Below, one piece after another: positions 38,934-49,853 of a stretch of DNA of 64,000 bases (within the stretch, counting starts at the first letter, position 1; each line of letters starts with the position of its first letter). The DNA is taken from positions 744,001 through 808,000 of the forward strand of contig NZ_CP109073.1 in the NCBI RefSeq assembly GCF_035917415.1. Direction: 5' to 3'. Below the pieces are notes generated by a model. The model worked only from the letters and a program-made list of their open reading frames with translations. It was not told the origin of the DNA and did not search any database. The stretch is from Streptomyces sp. NBC_01803. Its GTDB lineage: Bacteria > Actinomycetota > Actinomycetes > Streptomycetales > Streptomycetaceae. A program made the translations under genes and the position numbers.

Positions 38934-41396
38934 GTGCGAGCTCATCGACTGATCACCGTCCCGCTCCACCTCCCCGCCGGGGTGGCCCCGCTGCGGGAGC
39001 TGGCGACGAACCTGCGCTGGACGTGGCATCCGCCGACCCGCGACCTGTTCGCCGACGCGGCACCCGAGCTGTGGTCACGCGTCGGGGAGAACCCGGCGCG
39101 ACTGCTGAGGGCCCTGTCCCCCGAGCGGCTCGCCCGCCTCGTCGGCGACGAGGAGTTCCTGGCACGGACGCGTGAACTGGGCGCGGAACTCACCGCCTAC
39201 CTCGACCGGCCCCTTTCGTCCGCGCCCGCCGTGGCGTACTTCTCGCCGGAGTTCGGCATCTCCGCCTCGCTGCCGCTGTACTCCGGCGGGCTCGGGATCC
39301 TCGCCGGCGACCATCTCAAGGCCGCCGGCGATCTGGGCGTCCCCGTGATCGGGGTCGGCCTGCTCTACCGCTCCGGATACTTCGTCCAGTCCTTCGACGA
39401 CGGATGGCAGCGGGAGCGGTACCCGCGGTTCGAGCCCGAAGAGGTCGGCCTCAGCCCGCTGTCCGACGCCGACGTGCACCTCGCCCTCCCCGGCCACGGG
39501 GACCTGTTCGCCCGCGTCTGGGTGGCGCGGGTCGGCCGGGTGCCGCTGCTGCTGCTCGACAGCGACGACGAGCGCAACGCCCCGGCGGACCGTGCCCTCA
39601 CCGATCGGCTGTACGGCGGGGACACGCTCACCCGGCTCCGCCAGGAGCTGCTGCTCGGCATCGGCGGGGTGCGGGCCGTCCGCGCCTACTGCGAGCTGAC
39701 GGGCACCGACGAGCCGGAGGTCTACCACACCAACGAGGGGCACGCCGGCTTCCTCGGTCTCGAACGCGTCCGTGCCCTCATGGACGAGGCGGAACTCGGA
39801 TTCCCCGAGGCACTGGAGGTTGTCCGCGCCGGAACGGTGTTCACCACGCACACACCCGTGCCCGCGGGCATCGACCGGTTCGACAGCGGCGCGGTCGCCG
39901 ACCACCTCGCCGCCGCGATCCCCGGCGTGCCCGTGGCGGCTTGCCTCGAACTCGGCGAGGAAGCCGGCCCCGGCGTGTTCAACATGGCGCACATGGGGTT
40001 GCGGCTCGCCCGGTGGCGCAACGGCGTCTCCGAGCCGCACGGAGCGCTGAGCCGGTCCATGTTCGCCCCGCTGTGGCCCGGGCTCCCCGTGGACGAGGTC
40101 CCGATCGGCCACGTCACCAACGGCGTGCACGCCGCCACCTGGGCACCCGCCGCGCCGGCGCCCGGCCTCGACGACGACGCGCTGTGGGCGGCCCGGCGCG
40201 ACCTGCGCGCCCGTTTGGTCGAACGCGCCCGCCGGCGGCTGCGCGCGGCGCGTACCGCTGCCGGCTCCCGCTCCGGCACGGAAACCGCCTGGGTGGACGA
40301 CTGTCTCGACCCCGAAGTCCTCACCATCGGATTCGCCCGCCGTGTCCCCACCTACAAGCGGCTGACCCTGATGCTCACCGACCGCGACCGCCTGCGGCGG
40401 CTTCTGCTGGACCCCGACCGGCCGGTGCAGCTGATCGTGGCGGGCAAGGCCCATCCCGCCGACGACGACGGCAAGAAGCTGATCCAGGAGCTGATCTGGT
40501 TCGCCGGGGACCCCGCGCTGCGCCGCCGCGTCGTGTTCCTACCCGACTACGACATGTCGGTCGGCGCCGAGCTGGTCGCCGGCTGCGACGTGTGGCTGAA
40601 CAATCCGCTCCGGCCGCAGGAGGCGTGCGGGACGTCAGGCATGAAGGCGGCACTCAACGGCGGACTCAACCTGTCGATCGGCGACGGCTGGTGGGAGGAG
40701 TGCTACGACCCGGCCTTCGGGTGGGCGATCCCCTCGGCCGGCGGCGGCCCCGGCCGGGACGAGGCCGAGGCGAACGCGCTCTACGACCTGCTGGAGACGA
40801 AGGTCGTGCCGCTGTTCTACGACGACCGGCCCGGCTGGCTGCGCATGGTCCGCGCGGTCCTGCGCGACCTGGGGCCGCGGCTGCTGGCCGACCGCATGGT
40901 CACCGACTACGTCGGAACGCTCTATCAGCCGGCCGCCGAGGCGGCCGAGGGCCTCACCGCCGACAGCTACGCCCCCGCGCGCCGGCTGGCCGCGTGGAAC
41001 GAGAGGGTGCGCCGCGCCTGGCCCCGGGTCGGCGTGGACGGCCTCCGGGCGAGTACGGTCCACCGCCCGCCGCACGACGGCCGCCTTGTCAGCCTGCGCG
41101 CGGACGTGGAGCTGGGAACGCTGTCCCCGGCGGACGTCGAGGTGCGGGCGTTCTGCGGCCCGGTCGACGATGACGGCGAACTCGTCGCCCCCGTGTCCGC
41201 GCCGATGACGCCCACCGCCGACGGCACGGCGTACGAGGCCATTCTCGTGCCGCCGCACAGCGGCGTCCTCGGCTGCGCAGCCCGCGTCCGGCCCCGGCAC
41301 GAACTGCTCGGGCCCGGCGGGCTCGGCCTGATCCGTGACACCGCCCCGGCCGGCGAGGTGGGCGACGGACACACGGCCACCGGGGAGAGCCAGTGA
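38934..41396 (+). CDS. glgP: alpha-glucan (glycogen/maltodextrin) phosphorylase with DUF3417 domain
   Basis: An 820-residue GT35 phosphorylase of the actinobacterial type, with an N-terminal DUF3417 domain (LRELATNLRWTWHPPTRDLF). EVYHTNEGHAGFLGLER is a conserved active-site block and EACGTSGMKAALNGGLNLS holds the phosphorylase core near the PLP pocket. It releases glucose-1-phosphate from alpha-1,4-glucan. GTG 38934 lies 5 bp after the pgm stop with a weak ribosome site; a long frame extends upstream but only as antisense-free overlap of pgm. Its stop overlaps the next start by one base. Having it in the same operon as synthesis genes suggests turnover control at enzyme level. Confidence 0.93.
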   Translation: MRAHRLITVPLHLPAGVAPLRELATNLRWTWHPPTRDLFADAAPELWSRVGENPARLLRALSPERLARLVGDEEFLARTRELGAELTAYLDRPLSSAPAVAYFSPEFGISASLPLYSGGLGILAGDHLKAAGDLGVPVIGVGLLYRSGYFVQSFDDGWQRERYPRFEPEEVGLSPLSDADVHLALPGHGDLFARVWVARVGRVPLLLLDSDDERNAPADRALTDRLYGGDTLTRLRQELLLGIGGVRAVRAYCELTGTDEPEVYHTNEGHAGFLGLERVRALMDEAELGFPEALEVVRAGTVFTTHTPVPAGIDRFDSGAVADHLAAAIPGVPVAACLELGEEAGPGVFNMAHMGLRLARWRNGVSEPHGALSRSMFAPLWPGLPVDEVPIGHVTNGVHAATWAPAAPAPGLDDDALWAARRDLRARLVERARRRLRAARTAAGSRSGTETAWVDDCLDPEVLTIGFARRVPTYKRLTLMLTDRDRLRRLLLDPDRPVQLIVAGKAHPADDDGKKLIQELIWFAGDPALRRRVVFLPDYDMSVGAELVAGCDVWLNNPLRPQEACGTSGMKAALNGGLNLSIGDGWWEECYDPAFGWAIPSAGGGPGRDEAEANALYDLLETKVVPLFYDDRPGWLRMVRAVLRDLGPRLLADRMVTDYVGTLYQPAAEAAEGLTADSYAPARRLAAWNERVRRAWPRVGVDGLRASTVHRPPHDGRLVSLRADVELGTLSPADVEVRAFCGPVDDDGELVAPVSAPMTPTADGTAYEAILVPPHSGVLGCAARVRPRHELLGPGGLGLIRDTAPAGEVGDGHTATGESQ

Positions 41397-42562
41397 TGAC
41401 CGAACGCGTGGGACTGCTGACCCGGGAGTACCCGCCCGACGTGTACGGCGGCGCGGGCGTGCACGTCGCGGCGCTCGTGCCGGCACTCCGCGCCCTGGTG
41501 GACGTCGACGTGCACTGCTTCGGTGAGCCGCGGCCGGACGCCCACGCCCACCAGCCGGACCCCCGGCTGCGTGCCGCGAGCTCCGCCCTGTCGACGCTGT
41601 CCACCGATCTGTCCATCGCCGCCGCGGTGGGCGAAGCGGACCTCGTGCACTCGCACACCTGGTACGCGAACTTCGCCGGGCACACCGCGAAACTGCTGCA
41701 TGACGTCCCGCACGTGGTGACGGCGCACTCGCTGGAGCCGCGCCGACCGTGGAAGGCGGAACAACTCGGCGGCGGATACCGGCTGTCGTCGTGGGCCGAA
41801 CGCATCGCCTGCGAGGCGGCCGACGCGGTCATCGCCGTCAGCGACGGCATGCGCGCCGACGTGCTGGACTGCTATCCGGCGCTCGACCCGGCACGGGTCC
41901 ACGTCATCCGCAACGGCATCGACACGGTCCGGTTCCACCCGGTCACCACCACCGGGGCCCTGCGCGCCGCCGGCGTCGACCCGGCGCGGCCCGTCGTGGC
42001 GTTCGTCGGGCGGATCACCCGGCAGAAGGGCCTGGACCACCTCATCGCCGCCGCCCACCAGATCGACCGCGGCGCGCAGCTCGTGCTGTGCGCCGGAGCG
42101 CCCGACACGCCCGCGCTCGCCGAGGAGACGGCCACCGCGGTGGCCGCGCTCGCCGCCACCCGGCCCGGCGTCGTGTGGATCGACCGGATGCTCACCCGCC
42201 CCGAGGTGCTTGAGGTGCTCTCCCGGGCCGCCGTCTTCGTCTGCCCCTCGGTGTACGAGCCGCTCGGCATCGTCAACCTGGAGGCCATGGCCTGCGGCAC
42301 GGCCGTAGTCGCCTCGGACGTCGGGGGCATCCCGGAGGTCGTGGCCCACGACACGACGGGGCTGCTGGTGCACTACGACGCGGAGGACCCGGAGACCTAC
42401 CGGCGGGATCTCGCCACGGCGGTCAACTCCCTGCTCGCCGCCCCGGACCGGGCACGGGCCATGGGTGCGGCGGGCCGCGCGCGGGCGGAGCGAGAGTTCG
42501 GCTGGCGTGCGGTCGCCGAGCGGACCGTGCGGGTGTACCGCTCAGTGCTGGCAAGCCGGTGA
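41396..42562 (+). CDS. glgA: glycogen synthase family glycosyltransferase (GlgA/GlgM type, GT4)
   Basis: A 388-residue GT4 enzyme of the actinobacterial glgA class ([28 protein letters not shown]-like [25 protein letters not shown]; donor site [19 protein letters not shown]). In mycobacteria the corresponding enzyme is GlgM, which makes maltose-1-phosphate from ADP-glucose and glucose-1-phosphate, the substrate of GlgE. With glgE immediately downstream, the GlgM activity is the better guess, though chain elongation cannot be excluded. ATG 41396 overlaps the glgP stop by one base (TGATG). Confidence 0.92.
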   Translation: MTERVGLLTREYPPDVYGGAGVHVAALVPALRALVDVDVHCFGEPRPDAHAHQPDPRLRAASSALSTLSTDLSIAAAVGEADLVHSHTWYANFAGHTAKLLHDVPHVVTAHSLEPRRPWKAEQLGGGYRLSSWAERIACEAADAVIAVSDGMRADVLDCYPALDPARVHVIRNGIDTVRFHPVTTTGALRAAGVDPARPVVAFVGRITRQKGLDHLIAAAHQIDRGAQLVLCAGAPDTPALAEETATAVAALAATRPGVVWIDRMLTRPEVLEVLSRAAVFVCPSVYEPLGIVNLEAMACGTAVVASDVGGIPEVVAHDTTGLLVHYDAEDPETYRRDLATAVNSLLAAPDRARAMGAAGRARAEREFGWRAVAERTVRVYRSVLASR

Positions 42563-42585
42563 GAGACAAGAGTGAGGAGGCGGGG

Positions 42586-44601
42586 ATGACCCGGATACGG
42601 GGTGCGGCCGGAGCCCGGCTGGCCATCCACGACGTCCGCCCGGCGGTCGGCGGCGGCAACTTCCCGTCGAAGGCGGTGGTCGGCGAGCGGATCACGGTCG
42701 AGGCGACGGTGTGGCGCGAGGGACACGAAGCGGTCGCGGCCACCATGGTGTGGCGCGGGCCGCTCGACAAGAGGTCGAGGACGACCCGGATGACGCCGGC
42801 CGGCGCCGGCACGGACCGCTGGTCGGCGCCCCTCGCCCCCGACGCCGAGGGAATGTGGACGTTCCGCGTCGACGCCTGGGGCGACCCGTGGCTCACCTGG
42901 CGGCACGCGGTGCGGGCCAAATACGAGGCGGGACAGGACGCCGACCAGCTGGCCAACGACCTCGAATCCGGAGCGCGGCTGCTGGGGCGGATCGCCCATC
43001 GCATCCGCCGCGACGACGCGCGGACACTGCTGGGCGAGGCCGCGGCGGATCTGCGGGACGTCGACCGGCCGTTGGCGGAACGCGTCAGCCGGGCCCTGTC
43101 CGAGCCGGTGCACCGGCTCGCCACCGACCACCCGGTGCGGGAGCCGCTGACCAAAGGCCGCACCCACCGGGTGTCGGTGGAACGCCGCCGGGCGCTCAGC
43201 GGCGCCTGGTACGAGCTCTTTCCGCGTTCGACCGGGGGCCGCGATGCTGACGGCAGGCCCGTGCACGGCACCCTGCGCACCGCCGCGGCGGAGCTGGACC
43301 GGATCGCGGCCATGGGGTTCGACGTGGTGTATCTGCCGCCGATCCACCCCATCGGCCGGATCAACCGCAAGGGCCGCGGCAACACGCTGACCGCCGGACC
43401 GGACGATGTCGGTTCTCCCTGGGCGATCGGCGCGGCCGAGGGCGGCCACGACACCGTCCACCCGGAGCTCGGGACCCTGGGCGACTTCGACGCGTTCGTC
43501 GCGCGCGCCGCCGAGCTGGGCCTGGAGGTGGCGCTCGACCTCGCGCTGCAGTGTGCCCCGGACCACCCCTGGGTGACCGAGCACCCGGAGTGGTTCACCA
43601 CCCGGCCCGACGGCTCGATCGCCTACGCGGAGAACCCGCCCAAGGAGTACCAGGACATCTACCCGCTCGACTTCGACAGCGCCCCGACCGGGCTGTTCGA
43701 GGAGGTTCTGCGGGTGGTGCGGCTGTGGATCGCCCACGGGGTGCGGATCTTCCGGGTCGACAATCCGCACACCAAGCCGCCGAACCTGTGGGGGTGGCTG
43801 ATCGAGACCGTCAAGAAGGAGAGCCCCGACGTCCTTTTCCTCGCCGAGGCGTTCACGCGCCCCGCCCGGCTCTACGGCCTGGCCCGGCTCGGCTTCAGCC
43901 AGTCGTACACCTACTTCACCTGGCGCACCTCCAAGCGGGAGCTCACCGAGTTCGGCGCCGAACTCGTCGCGCACGCGGACGAGGCACGCCCGAACCTGTT
44001 CGTCAACACACCGGACATCCTGCACGCCTCGCTGCAGCACGGCGGGAAGGCCATGTTCGCGCTGCGGGCGTCCCTGGCCGCGACGCTCTCCCCGACGTGG
44101 GGCGTGTATTCCGGCTACGAGCTGTTCGAGAACCGGGCCGCGCGCGAGGGCAGCGAGGAGTACCTCGACTCGGAGAAGTACGAGCTGCGCCCCCGGGACT
44201 ACGCGGCCGCCCTCGCCGCCGGCGATTCGCTCGAACCGTGGCTCACGGCGCTCAACACCATCCGCGGCCGGCGGCCGGCGCTGCGGCAGCTCCGCACGCT
44301 GCGGTTCCACGGGATCGACGATGACGCGCTGATCGCGTACTCGAAGCAGGATCCGGTGACCGGCGACACCGTGGTCGTCGTGGTCACCCTCGATCCGCAC
44401 CACGCCCGGCAGGGCACGCTGCGGCTCGACCTGCCCTCGCTCGGCCACCCCTGGGACGCGTCGCTCACCGCGCACGACGAGGTGACCGGGCAGACCTGGC
44501 AGTGGGGCGAAAGTGTCTTCGTCCGGCTTGACCCGGCCCACGCGGTCTGCCACATCGTGCGGCTCGACCCGCCGCCCCTGCGGCCCGGCGGCGAACCGTG
44601 A
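42586..44601 (+). CDS. glgE: alpha-1,4-glucan:maltose-1-phosphate maltosyltransferase
   Basis: A 671-residue GH13_3 enzyme. The catalytic residues are Asp392 ([10 protein letters not shown]), Glu421 (LAEAFTRP) and an Asp near 477 (NTPDILH), close to S. coelicolor GlgE Asp394/Glu423/Asp480. It transfers maltosyl units from maltose-1-phosphate onto growing alpha-1,4-glucan. ATG 42586 has GAGGAGG at five bases; the in-frame GTG 42559 overlaps the glgA stop but lacks a site. Its stop overlaps glgB by 4 bp. No treS or pep2 is present, so maltose-1-phosphate should come from ADP-glucose through the upstream GlgA/GlgM rather than from trehalose. Confidence 0.95.
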   Translation: MTRIRGAAGARLAIHDVRPAVGGGNFPSKAVVGERITVEATVWREGHEAVAATMVWRGPLDKRSRTTRMTPAGAGTDRWSAPLAPDAEGMWTFRVDAWGDPWLTWRHAVRAKYEAGQDADQLANDLESGARLLGRIAHRIRRDDARTLLGEAAADLRDVDRPLAERVSRALSEPVHRLATDHPVREPLTKGRTHRVSVERRRALSGAWYELFPRSTGGRDADGRPVHGTLRTAAAELDRIAAMGFDVVYLPPIHPIGRINRKGRGNTLTAGPDDVGSPWAIGAAEGGHDTVHPELGTLGDFDAFVARAAELGLEVALDLALQCAPDHPWVTEHPEWFTTRPDGSIAYAENPPKEYQDIYPLDFDSAPTGLFEEVLRVVRLWIAHGVRIFRVDNPHTKPPNLWGWLIETVKKESPDVLFLAEAFTRPARLYGLARLGFSQSYTYFTWRTSKRELTEFGAELVAHADEARPNLFVNTPDILHASLQHGGKAMFALRASLAATLSPTWGVYSGYELFENRAAREGSEEYLDSEKYELRPRDYAAALAAGDSLEPWLTALNTIRGRRPALRQLRTLRFHGIDDDALIAYSKQDPVTGDTVVVVVTLDPHHARQGTLRLDLPSLGHPWDASLTAHDEVTGQTWQWGESVFVRLDPAHAVCHIVRLDPPPLRPGGEP

Positions 44602-46793
44602 GCGCCCAGGACACCGCGCCGGCACGGGAGGACGTCGACCGGCTCCTCGGCGGCGCGCACAGCGACCCCCACGCCGTACTCGGCGCGCACCGGCACGCGT
44701 CGGGCGGGACGGTCGTGCGCGCGTACCGGCCGGGTGCGGAGGCCGTCGCGGTCCTGATGGCCGGTGCCCGGGTCCCGATGTCCCGGGTGACGGGCGGGCT
44801 GTTCGCCGCCCTGGTGGACGCTCCGGCGGACGACTACCGGCTTGAGGTGCGCTACCGCGAGGGCACCGTCGTGCTCGACGACCCCTACCGGTGGCTGCCC
44901 ACGCTGGGCGAGCTGGATCTGCACCTGGTCTCCGAAGGCCGGCACGAGCGGCTGTGGGAAGTGCTGGGGGCCCACGTGCGCCACTACGACACCCCCTCGG
45001 GCAGGGTGACGGGTACGTCGTTCGCGGTGTGGGCGCCGACCGCCCGGGGTGTCCGGGTGTGCGGCGACTTCGACAGCTGGTCCGGCGAGGCGTACCCGAT
45101 GCGGTCGCTGGGTCGCTCGGGCGTCTGGGAGCTGTTCGTGCCGGGCGTCGGCGCCGGCACGACGTACAAGTTCCGCCTCCTCGGCGCGGACGGGACCTGG
45201 CACGAGAAGGCCGATCCACTGGCGTTCCGGGCCGAGACCCCGCCCGCGACGGCGTCCGTGGTCTTCACGTCCGGATACCGCTGGAACGACGCCGGCTGGC
45301 TGGCCGCCCGTGCCGCGTCCACATCGCACCGCGAGCCCGTCAGCGTCTACGAGGTGCACCTCGGCTCCTGGCGCCAGGGCCTCGGCTACCGCGAAGCGGC
45401 GGCCGAACTCGCCGACTACGTCACGCGGATGGGATTCACCCACGTCGAGCTGATGCCGCTGGCCGAGCATCCCTTCGGCGGCTCCTGGGGGTACCAGGTG
45501 ACCTCCTACTACGCGCCGACGTCCCGGTTCGGGACGCCCGACGACCTGCGTCATCTCATCGACACCCTGCACCGCCACGGCATCGGCGTGATCCTGGACT
45601 GGGTCCCCGCGCACTTCCCGCGGGACGTCTGGGCGCTGGCCCGGTTCGACGGCACGCCGCTGTACGAGCACGCGGACCCGCGCCGGGGAGAACACCCCGA
45701 CTGGGGCACCCACGTCTTCGACTTCGGCAGGCCCGAGGTCCGCAACTTCCTCGTCGCCAACGCGCTGTACTGGTTCTCCGAGTTCCACGTCGACGGGCTG
45801 CGGGTCGACGCCGTCGCGTCGATGCTGTATCTGGACTACTCCCGGTCCGACGGGGCCTGGCTGCCGAACGCGCACGGCGGCCGGGAGAACCTGGACGCCG
45901 TCGGCTTCCTCCAGGAGCTCAACGCGACCGTCCACCGCGAGCACCCCGGCGTCATGATGATCGCCGAGGAATCCACCTCGTGGCCGGGCGTCACGCGGCC
46001 AACGGAGCACGGCGGCCTCGGATTCGGCCTCAAGTGGAACATGGGCTGGATGAACGACACGCTCCGCTACAGCGGACGCGATCCGGCGCACCGGTCGTTC
46101 CACCACGACGAGGTGACCTTCGCCCTGACCTACGCCTGGAGCGAGAACTTCATGCTCCCGCTCTCGCACGACGAGGTGGTGCACGGCAAGGGCTCGCTGT
46201 GGGACCGCATGCCGGGCGACCGATGGCACAAGGCGGCGGGGCTGCGGACACTGCTGGCCTACACATGGGCCCACCCGGGCAAGCAACTTCTTTTCATGGG
46301 CGGCGAGTTCGGCCAGCCCGGCGAATGGTCGCACGACCGGTCGCTCGACTGGGACCTGCTCGGCGATCCGGCGCACGCGGGAATCGCGGCCCTGGTCGGC
46401 GACCTGAACCGGCACTACCGCGCGACCCCCGCCCTCCACGCGGCCGACCACACCCCCGACGGGTTCTCCTGGATCGACGCCGACGACCGCGCCGGAAACG
46501 TGTTCAGCTTCCTGCGCCTCGCCCCGGCCGACCCCGGTAGGCAGGTGCTGGCCTGCGTGGCGAACTTCGCGGGCGCCGCGTACCACGACTACCGGATCGG
46601 CCTGCCGGCCGCCGGCGCCTGGCGCGAAGTCCTCAACACCGACGCCGAACACTACGGCGGGTCCGGCACGGGGAACCTCGGCACGGTGACCGCGACCGAC
46701 CGGCCCTGGCACGGCCGCCCGGCCTCGGCGGTGATCCGGGTACCGGCGCTCGCCGCCCTGTGGCTGGAGCCGGTGGCGACCGGGTCGGCGTGA
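44598..46793 (+). CDS. glgB: 1,4-alpha-glucan branching enzyme
   Basis: A 731-residue GH13_9 enzyme. N-terminal CBM48 ([29 protein letters not shown]), then the catalytic barrel with Asp404 ([10 protein letters not shown]), Glu457 ([11 protein letters not shown]) and Asp525 ([10 protein letters not shown]), almost the same numbers as E. coli GlgB. It cuts alpha-1,4 chains and reattaches them as alpha-1,6 branches, giving GlgE new ends. GTG 44598 overlaps the glgE stop by 4 bp. Last gene of the glg operon, followed by a strong hairpin. Confidence 0.96.
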   Translation: MSAQDTAPAREDVDRLLGGAHSDPHAVLGAHRHASGGTVVRAYRPGAEAVAVLMAGARVPMSRVTGGLFAALVDAPADDYRLEVRYREGTVVLDDPYRWLPTLGELDLHLVSEGRHERLWEVLGAHVRHYDTPSGRVTGTSFAVWAPTARGVRVCGDFDSWSGEAYPMRSLGRSGVWELFVPGVGAGTTYKFRLLGADGTWHEKADPLAFRAETPPATASVVFTSGYRWNDAGWLAARAASTSHREPVSVYEVHLGSWRQGLGYREAAAELADYVTRMGFTHVELMPLAEHPFGGSWGYQVTSYYAPTSRFGTPDDLRHLIDTLHRHGIGVILDWVPAHFPRDVWALARFDGTPLYEHADPRRGEHPDWGTHVFDFGRPEVRNFLVANALYWFSEFHVDGLRVDAVASMLYLDYSRSDGAWLPNAHGGRENLDAVGFLQELNATVHREHPGVMMIAEESTSWPGVTRPTEHGGLGFGLKWNMGWMNDTLRYSGRDPAHRSFHHDEVTFALTYAWSENFMLPLSHDEVVHGKGSLWDRMPGDRWHKAAGLRTLLAYTWAHPGKQLLFMGGEFGQPGEWSHDRSLDWDLLGDPAHAGIAALVGDLNRHYRATPALHAADHTPDGFSWIDADDRAGNVFSFLRLAPADPGRQVLACVANFAGAAYHDYRIGLPAAGAWREVLNTDAEHYGGSGTGNLGTVTATDRPWHGRPASAVIRVPALAALWLEPVATGSA

Positions 46794-46956
46794 CGGCGTC
46801 ACGCGCCGCCGACCCGGGTACGGGGTGCGGGCGCTGCCGCGCCAACCACGATCAGTGGGACCGGCTGGTGACGTCGCCCGCGCGTCGCGCCACTCGCCCG
46901 GGTTGAGATCGCCGCGCACCTCGAAGCCCTGGTCACCCGGCTACCCGGCTACCCGG

Positions 46957-46982
46957 GTTCCGGCTCGCCGACGAGCCGGAAC
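46957..46982. terminator. strong bidirectional hairpin between glgB and the ferredoxin gene
   Basis: GTTCCGGCTCG (46957-46967), loop CCGA, CGAGCCGGAAC (46972-46982): an 11-bp perfect stem between convergent genes. Confidence 0.75.
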
Positions 46983-47050
46983 GACGGGGCGAGTCCGTGA
47001 TCCGGGGCCCGCGCACGCTCCCGGTGACGGTGTAGCCGCCGACGCGGACG

Positions 47051-47296
47051 TCAGGCGGGCGGTGCCGTCCGGGTGCGGCCGTCAGCGGTGCGGTAGCCGA
47101 GGGCGAAGCTGGGGCAGCGGTCGATGACCTCGGCCAGCTCATCGGCCGGGGCCGCTTCCGGTGTGATCCACGGGCGGCGCGAGGTGTCGAAGACAGCCGG
47201 GACGCCGCGCACGCATTCGGCGGCGTGCTCGCAACGGCCCGGCTCCCACGTGACGGTGATCCCGGGCGCGGGGTACTCGCGGATGGCATCAGACAT
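47051..47296 (-). CDS. mono-cluster ferredoxin-like protein (Fer4_19/DUF1271 type)
   Basis: An 81-residue protein with VTWEPGRCEHAAECVRGVPAV ending in the later RCPSFALGYR; Cys22, Cys28 and Cys61 are the only cysteines. This divergent 4Fe-4S family has the RPWI segment seen here (SRRPWITPEAA). It probably carries a single iron-sulfur cluster for an electron partner that is not next to it; P450s need such ferredoxins, but they lie 34 kb away. ATG 47296 has GAGGCGG upstream. Convergent with glgB. Confidence 0.82.
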   Translation of the reverse strand: MSDAIREYPAPGITVTWEPGRCEHAAECVRGVPAVFDTSRRPWITPEAAPADELAEVIDRCPSFALGYRTADGRTRTAPPA

Positions 47297-47712
47297 GATC
47301 AGCCGCCTCAAGGGGATGGGTGACGTAGCCCGCCCGGAGGTTGGCCAGGACCTGCTCGGGGACGGTTCGGATCCCATGTTATCGGGCGCCGGGCATGGAC
47401 AGAAGTACACACTTCCATGTACAAACGTACGCACCATTGCGCCGAGCATCACCGTGAGGGGCCGAGCCGTCCGAAGTGGGACCGGAAGGGCCCATAAGAC
47501 CCGTTCATCGATGGGATCTGAACCGAGGGTGCCGGCGGCGGGACGACGAGGTGGTCGACCGCTACGACGCCTCGGTGCTGTGCGCGCCGGCGGCGGGGGC
47601 CGGAGGAGTACGACGCGGCCGTCGTCGCCGCGCGCCGGCTGACCGGTCGTGTGACCGGCCGGGTCGGTGCCAGGCAGGCGCCACCACCACCAGTGGGAAC
47701 CAGGAGAAAACG
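47297..47712. other. leader/intergenic region before the GMC oxidoreductase, with possible gene remnant
   Basis: Between the leftward ferredoxin gene and the rightward GMC gene. From about 47540 to 47690, two plus-strand frames read smoothly into each other (DDEVVDRYDASVLCAP, then EEYDAAVVAARRLTGRVTGR). This looks like the frameshifted end of an older gene, but I cannot name it. An AT-richer part (about 47380-47440) probably holds promoters. Confidence 0.35.
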
Positions 47713-49248
47713 TTGACTCAGCACACCCACGAGACCTACGACGTGGTCGTCGTCGGCGGCGGTACAGCGGGCTCGGTCATCGCCTCGCGGCTGACCCAGA
47801 ACCCCGACCTGCGGGTCTGCGTCATCGAGGGCGGCCCCAGCGATGTCGGTGACGAGCGGGTGCTGAATCTGCGCAACTGGATCAACCTGCTGGAATCCGA
47901 ACTCGACTACGACTACGGCACCACCCCGCAGCCACGCGGCAACTCCCACATCCGCCACTCCCGGGCCAAAGTCCTCGGTGGCTGCTCATCCCACAACACA
48001 CTGATCAGCTTCCTGCCACTCCCCGGCGACTTCGCGGACTGGGAGAAGGCCGGCGCCACCGGCTGGGACTACGGGACCATGCTCCCCTACTTCCACCGGC
48101 TCGAACTCAACCTCACCCCGGTCGCACCACACCACCGCAACGACCTCAGCCAATCCTTCGTAGCCTCGGCCTCGACCGCGCTCGGCGTCCCGGTGATCGA
48201 CGACTTCAACGCCCAGCCCTTCACCAACGGGACAGGATTCTTCACACTCAGCTACGACCCGGAGACCGGGACACGCTCCTCAGCCTCCGTCGCCTACCTC
48301 CACCCCCATCTCGACCGGCCCAACCTCACCCTGCTCACCGACACCTGGGCCTACAAAATCGACGTCGACCCGCAAGGACAGGCGACCGGCGTACGCGTGC
48401 GGCACACCGACGGCACCACCCGAACCATCCGGGCGCGACACGAATACGTACTGTGCGCCGGAGCCATCGACACACCACGACTGCTCATGCTCTCCGGGAT
48501 CGGCCGCACCCAGGACCTGCGGGACCTGGGCATCGACACGGTCGCCGACGTGCCCGGAGTCGGCGAGAACCTGCTGGACCACCCGGAGTCACTCATCCTG
48601 TGGGAAGCCAGCCGGCCACTGCCACCCAACTCCGCGATGGACGCCGACGCCGGCCTCTTCGTCGTCCGCGAACCCACCGACGGCCGACCGGACCTCATGT
48701 TCCACCTCTACCAGATCCCGTTCACCCTCCACACCGAACGCCTCGGCTACGACGTCCCCGAGCACGGCTTCGGCATGACCCCGAACATCCCACGACCCCG
48801 CAGCACCGGCCGGATGTGGCTCACCAGCTCCGACCCATCGGTCAAGCCGGCACTGGACTTCCGGTACTTCACCGACCCCGAGGGCTACGACGAGCAAACC
48901 ATCGTCGACGGACTCCGCCTGGCCCGCGAGATAGCCGCCACCGCGCCGTTCAAGGACTGGATCACACGCGAGATCGCCCCCGGCCCCCACCTGCGGACCG
49001 ACGAAGAACTCTCGGCATACGGACGGGCCGCCCACCACACCGTCTACCACCCCGCCGGCACCTGCCGGATGGGCTCCCCCAACGACCCCCTCACCGTCGT
49101 CGACCCCCACCTACGCCTGCGCGGCACCAGCAACATCCGCATCGCGGACGCCTCGATCTTCCCCACCATGCCCACCGTCAACCCGATGATCGCCGTCCTG
49201 ATGATCGGCGAACGCGCCTCCGACCTCATCACCGACACCCTCACGTGA
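47713..49248 (+). CDS. GMC family FAD-dependent oxidoreductase (choline dehydrogenase-like)
   Basis: A 511-residue GMC flavoprotein. VVVVGGGTAGSVIASRL binds ADP of FAD, SRAKVLGGCSSHN is the GMC signature 1 and LCAGAIDTPRLLMLSGIG signature 2. The active-site His and Asn are in YHPAGTCRMG and TVNPMIAVLMIGERA. It oxidises an alcohol to an aldehyde or ketone; choline is one candidate because a betaine-type operon lies 10 kb away, but sugar alcohols fit too. TTG 47713 follows AGGAG at six bases; upstream in-frame codons lack one. Third-position use includes more A and C than the neighbours. A 605-bp gap separates it from the transporter operon. Confidence 0.88.
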   Translation: MTQHTHETYDVVVVGGGTAGSVIASRLTQNPDLRVCVIEGGPSDVGDERVLNLRNWINLLESELDYDYGTTPQPRGNSHIRHSRAKVLGGCSSHNTLISFLPLPGDFADWEKAGATGWDYGTMLPYFHRLELNLTPVAPHHRNDLSQSFVASASTALGVPVIDDFNAQPFTNGTGFFTLSYDPETGTRSSASVAYLHPHLDRPNLTLLTDTWAYKIDVDPQGQATGVRVRHTDGTTRTIRARHEYVLCAGAIDTPRLLMLSGIGRTQDLRDLGIDTVADVPGVGENLLDHPESLILWEASRPLPPNSAMDADAGLFVVREPTDGRPDLMFHLYQIPFTLHTERLGYDVPEHGFGMTPNIPRPRSTGRMWLTSSDPSVKPALDFRYFTDPEGYDEQTIVDGLRLAREIAATAPFKDWITREIAPGPHLRTDEELSAYGRAAHHTVYHPAGTCRMGSPNDPLTVVDPHLRLRGTSNIRIADASIFPTMPTVNPMIAVLMIGERASDLITDTLT

Positions 49249-49853
49249 CAACACCCACCACAACAGCCAGACAGGTCGGCTTTCGACTCGCCGATCGGTT
49301 CGCCCCATTTCCCGAAGCGATTCCGCCAGCCGCGGAGGCGAAGCTCACCGGGCTTACCGTTCCGGCGGCCCAGAAGCCGTCGCTCTATCAGTCATGGCGA
49401 GCATGGGTTTCGAGTGCCGGGACTCGGTTGGGTGATTTTCTGTCGCGGCGTGGAGGAGGGCAGGGCCTCCTGTCCAGCTCGGGATTTCCGAAGTCCCCCC
49501 GAGCGCTCAGAAGGCGCATCGAGGCGGCGGATACGCCCGGTCGGTTGGCAACACCGCGGTACACACCCACACATGCGGCCCGACACACACCGGGAATTCG
49601 TCTTCACCACCCTGCGGAGCAGACCCAGGCGTCCGACCTGCGTGTTCCGTGCGTTTCCCCCGTGTAAAAGCCTCCCACCACGCATTGACGCCCCACAGAC
49701 GCCGGCAATATTGTTGTGTATTACGAACATTGTTGCTTAAAAAGCAACAGTACTCGGCGCGTTCCCGGTCTCACCCGCCGCGTCGCCGACTCCCGTCGCC
49801 CCTCCCCTCGGGCCCGGACATGTCCATCGACCAGAGCGATCAGAGAGCACCGC
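49249..49853. other. non-coding stretch before the Pot-type transporter operon
   Basis: No gene recognised. The last 170 bp turn AT-rich and hold the palindrome at 49731-49749, so the promoter of the operon starting at 49854 is probably there. A second TTGTTG (near 49711) lies about 20 bp upstream of the palindrome. Confidence 0.5.
49731..49749. promoter_or_regulatory. palindromic operator candidate (TGTTGC...GCAACA) upstream of the transporter operon
   Basis: TGTTGCTTAAAAAGCAACA has 8-bp perfect arms around AAA. Its core GTTGC-N7-GCAAC recurs at 62861-62877 upstream of the Rieske ferredoxin operon. It lies about 105 bp before the first gene. Confidence 0.6.

Noticed and set aside
42397..46919. 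Two 900-codon minus-strand frames opposite glgE and glgB
   Set aside because: Shadow frames; no motif, and opposite to genes with all catalytic residues.
49414..49740. 108-codon plus-strand frame before the transporter operon
   Set aside because: Composition is unlike a coding sequence, it has no recognisable domain and it runs into the palindromic operator.
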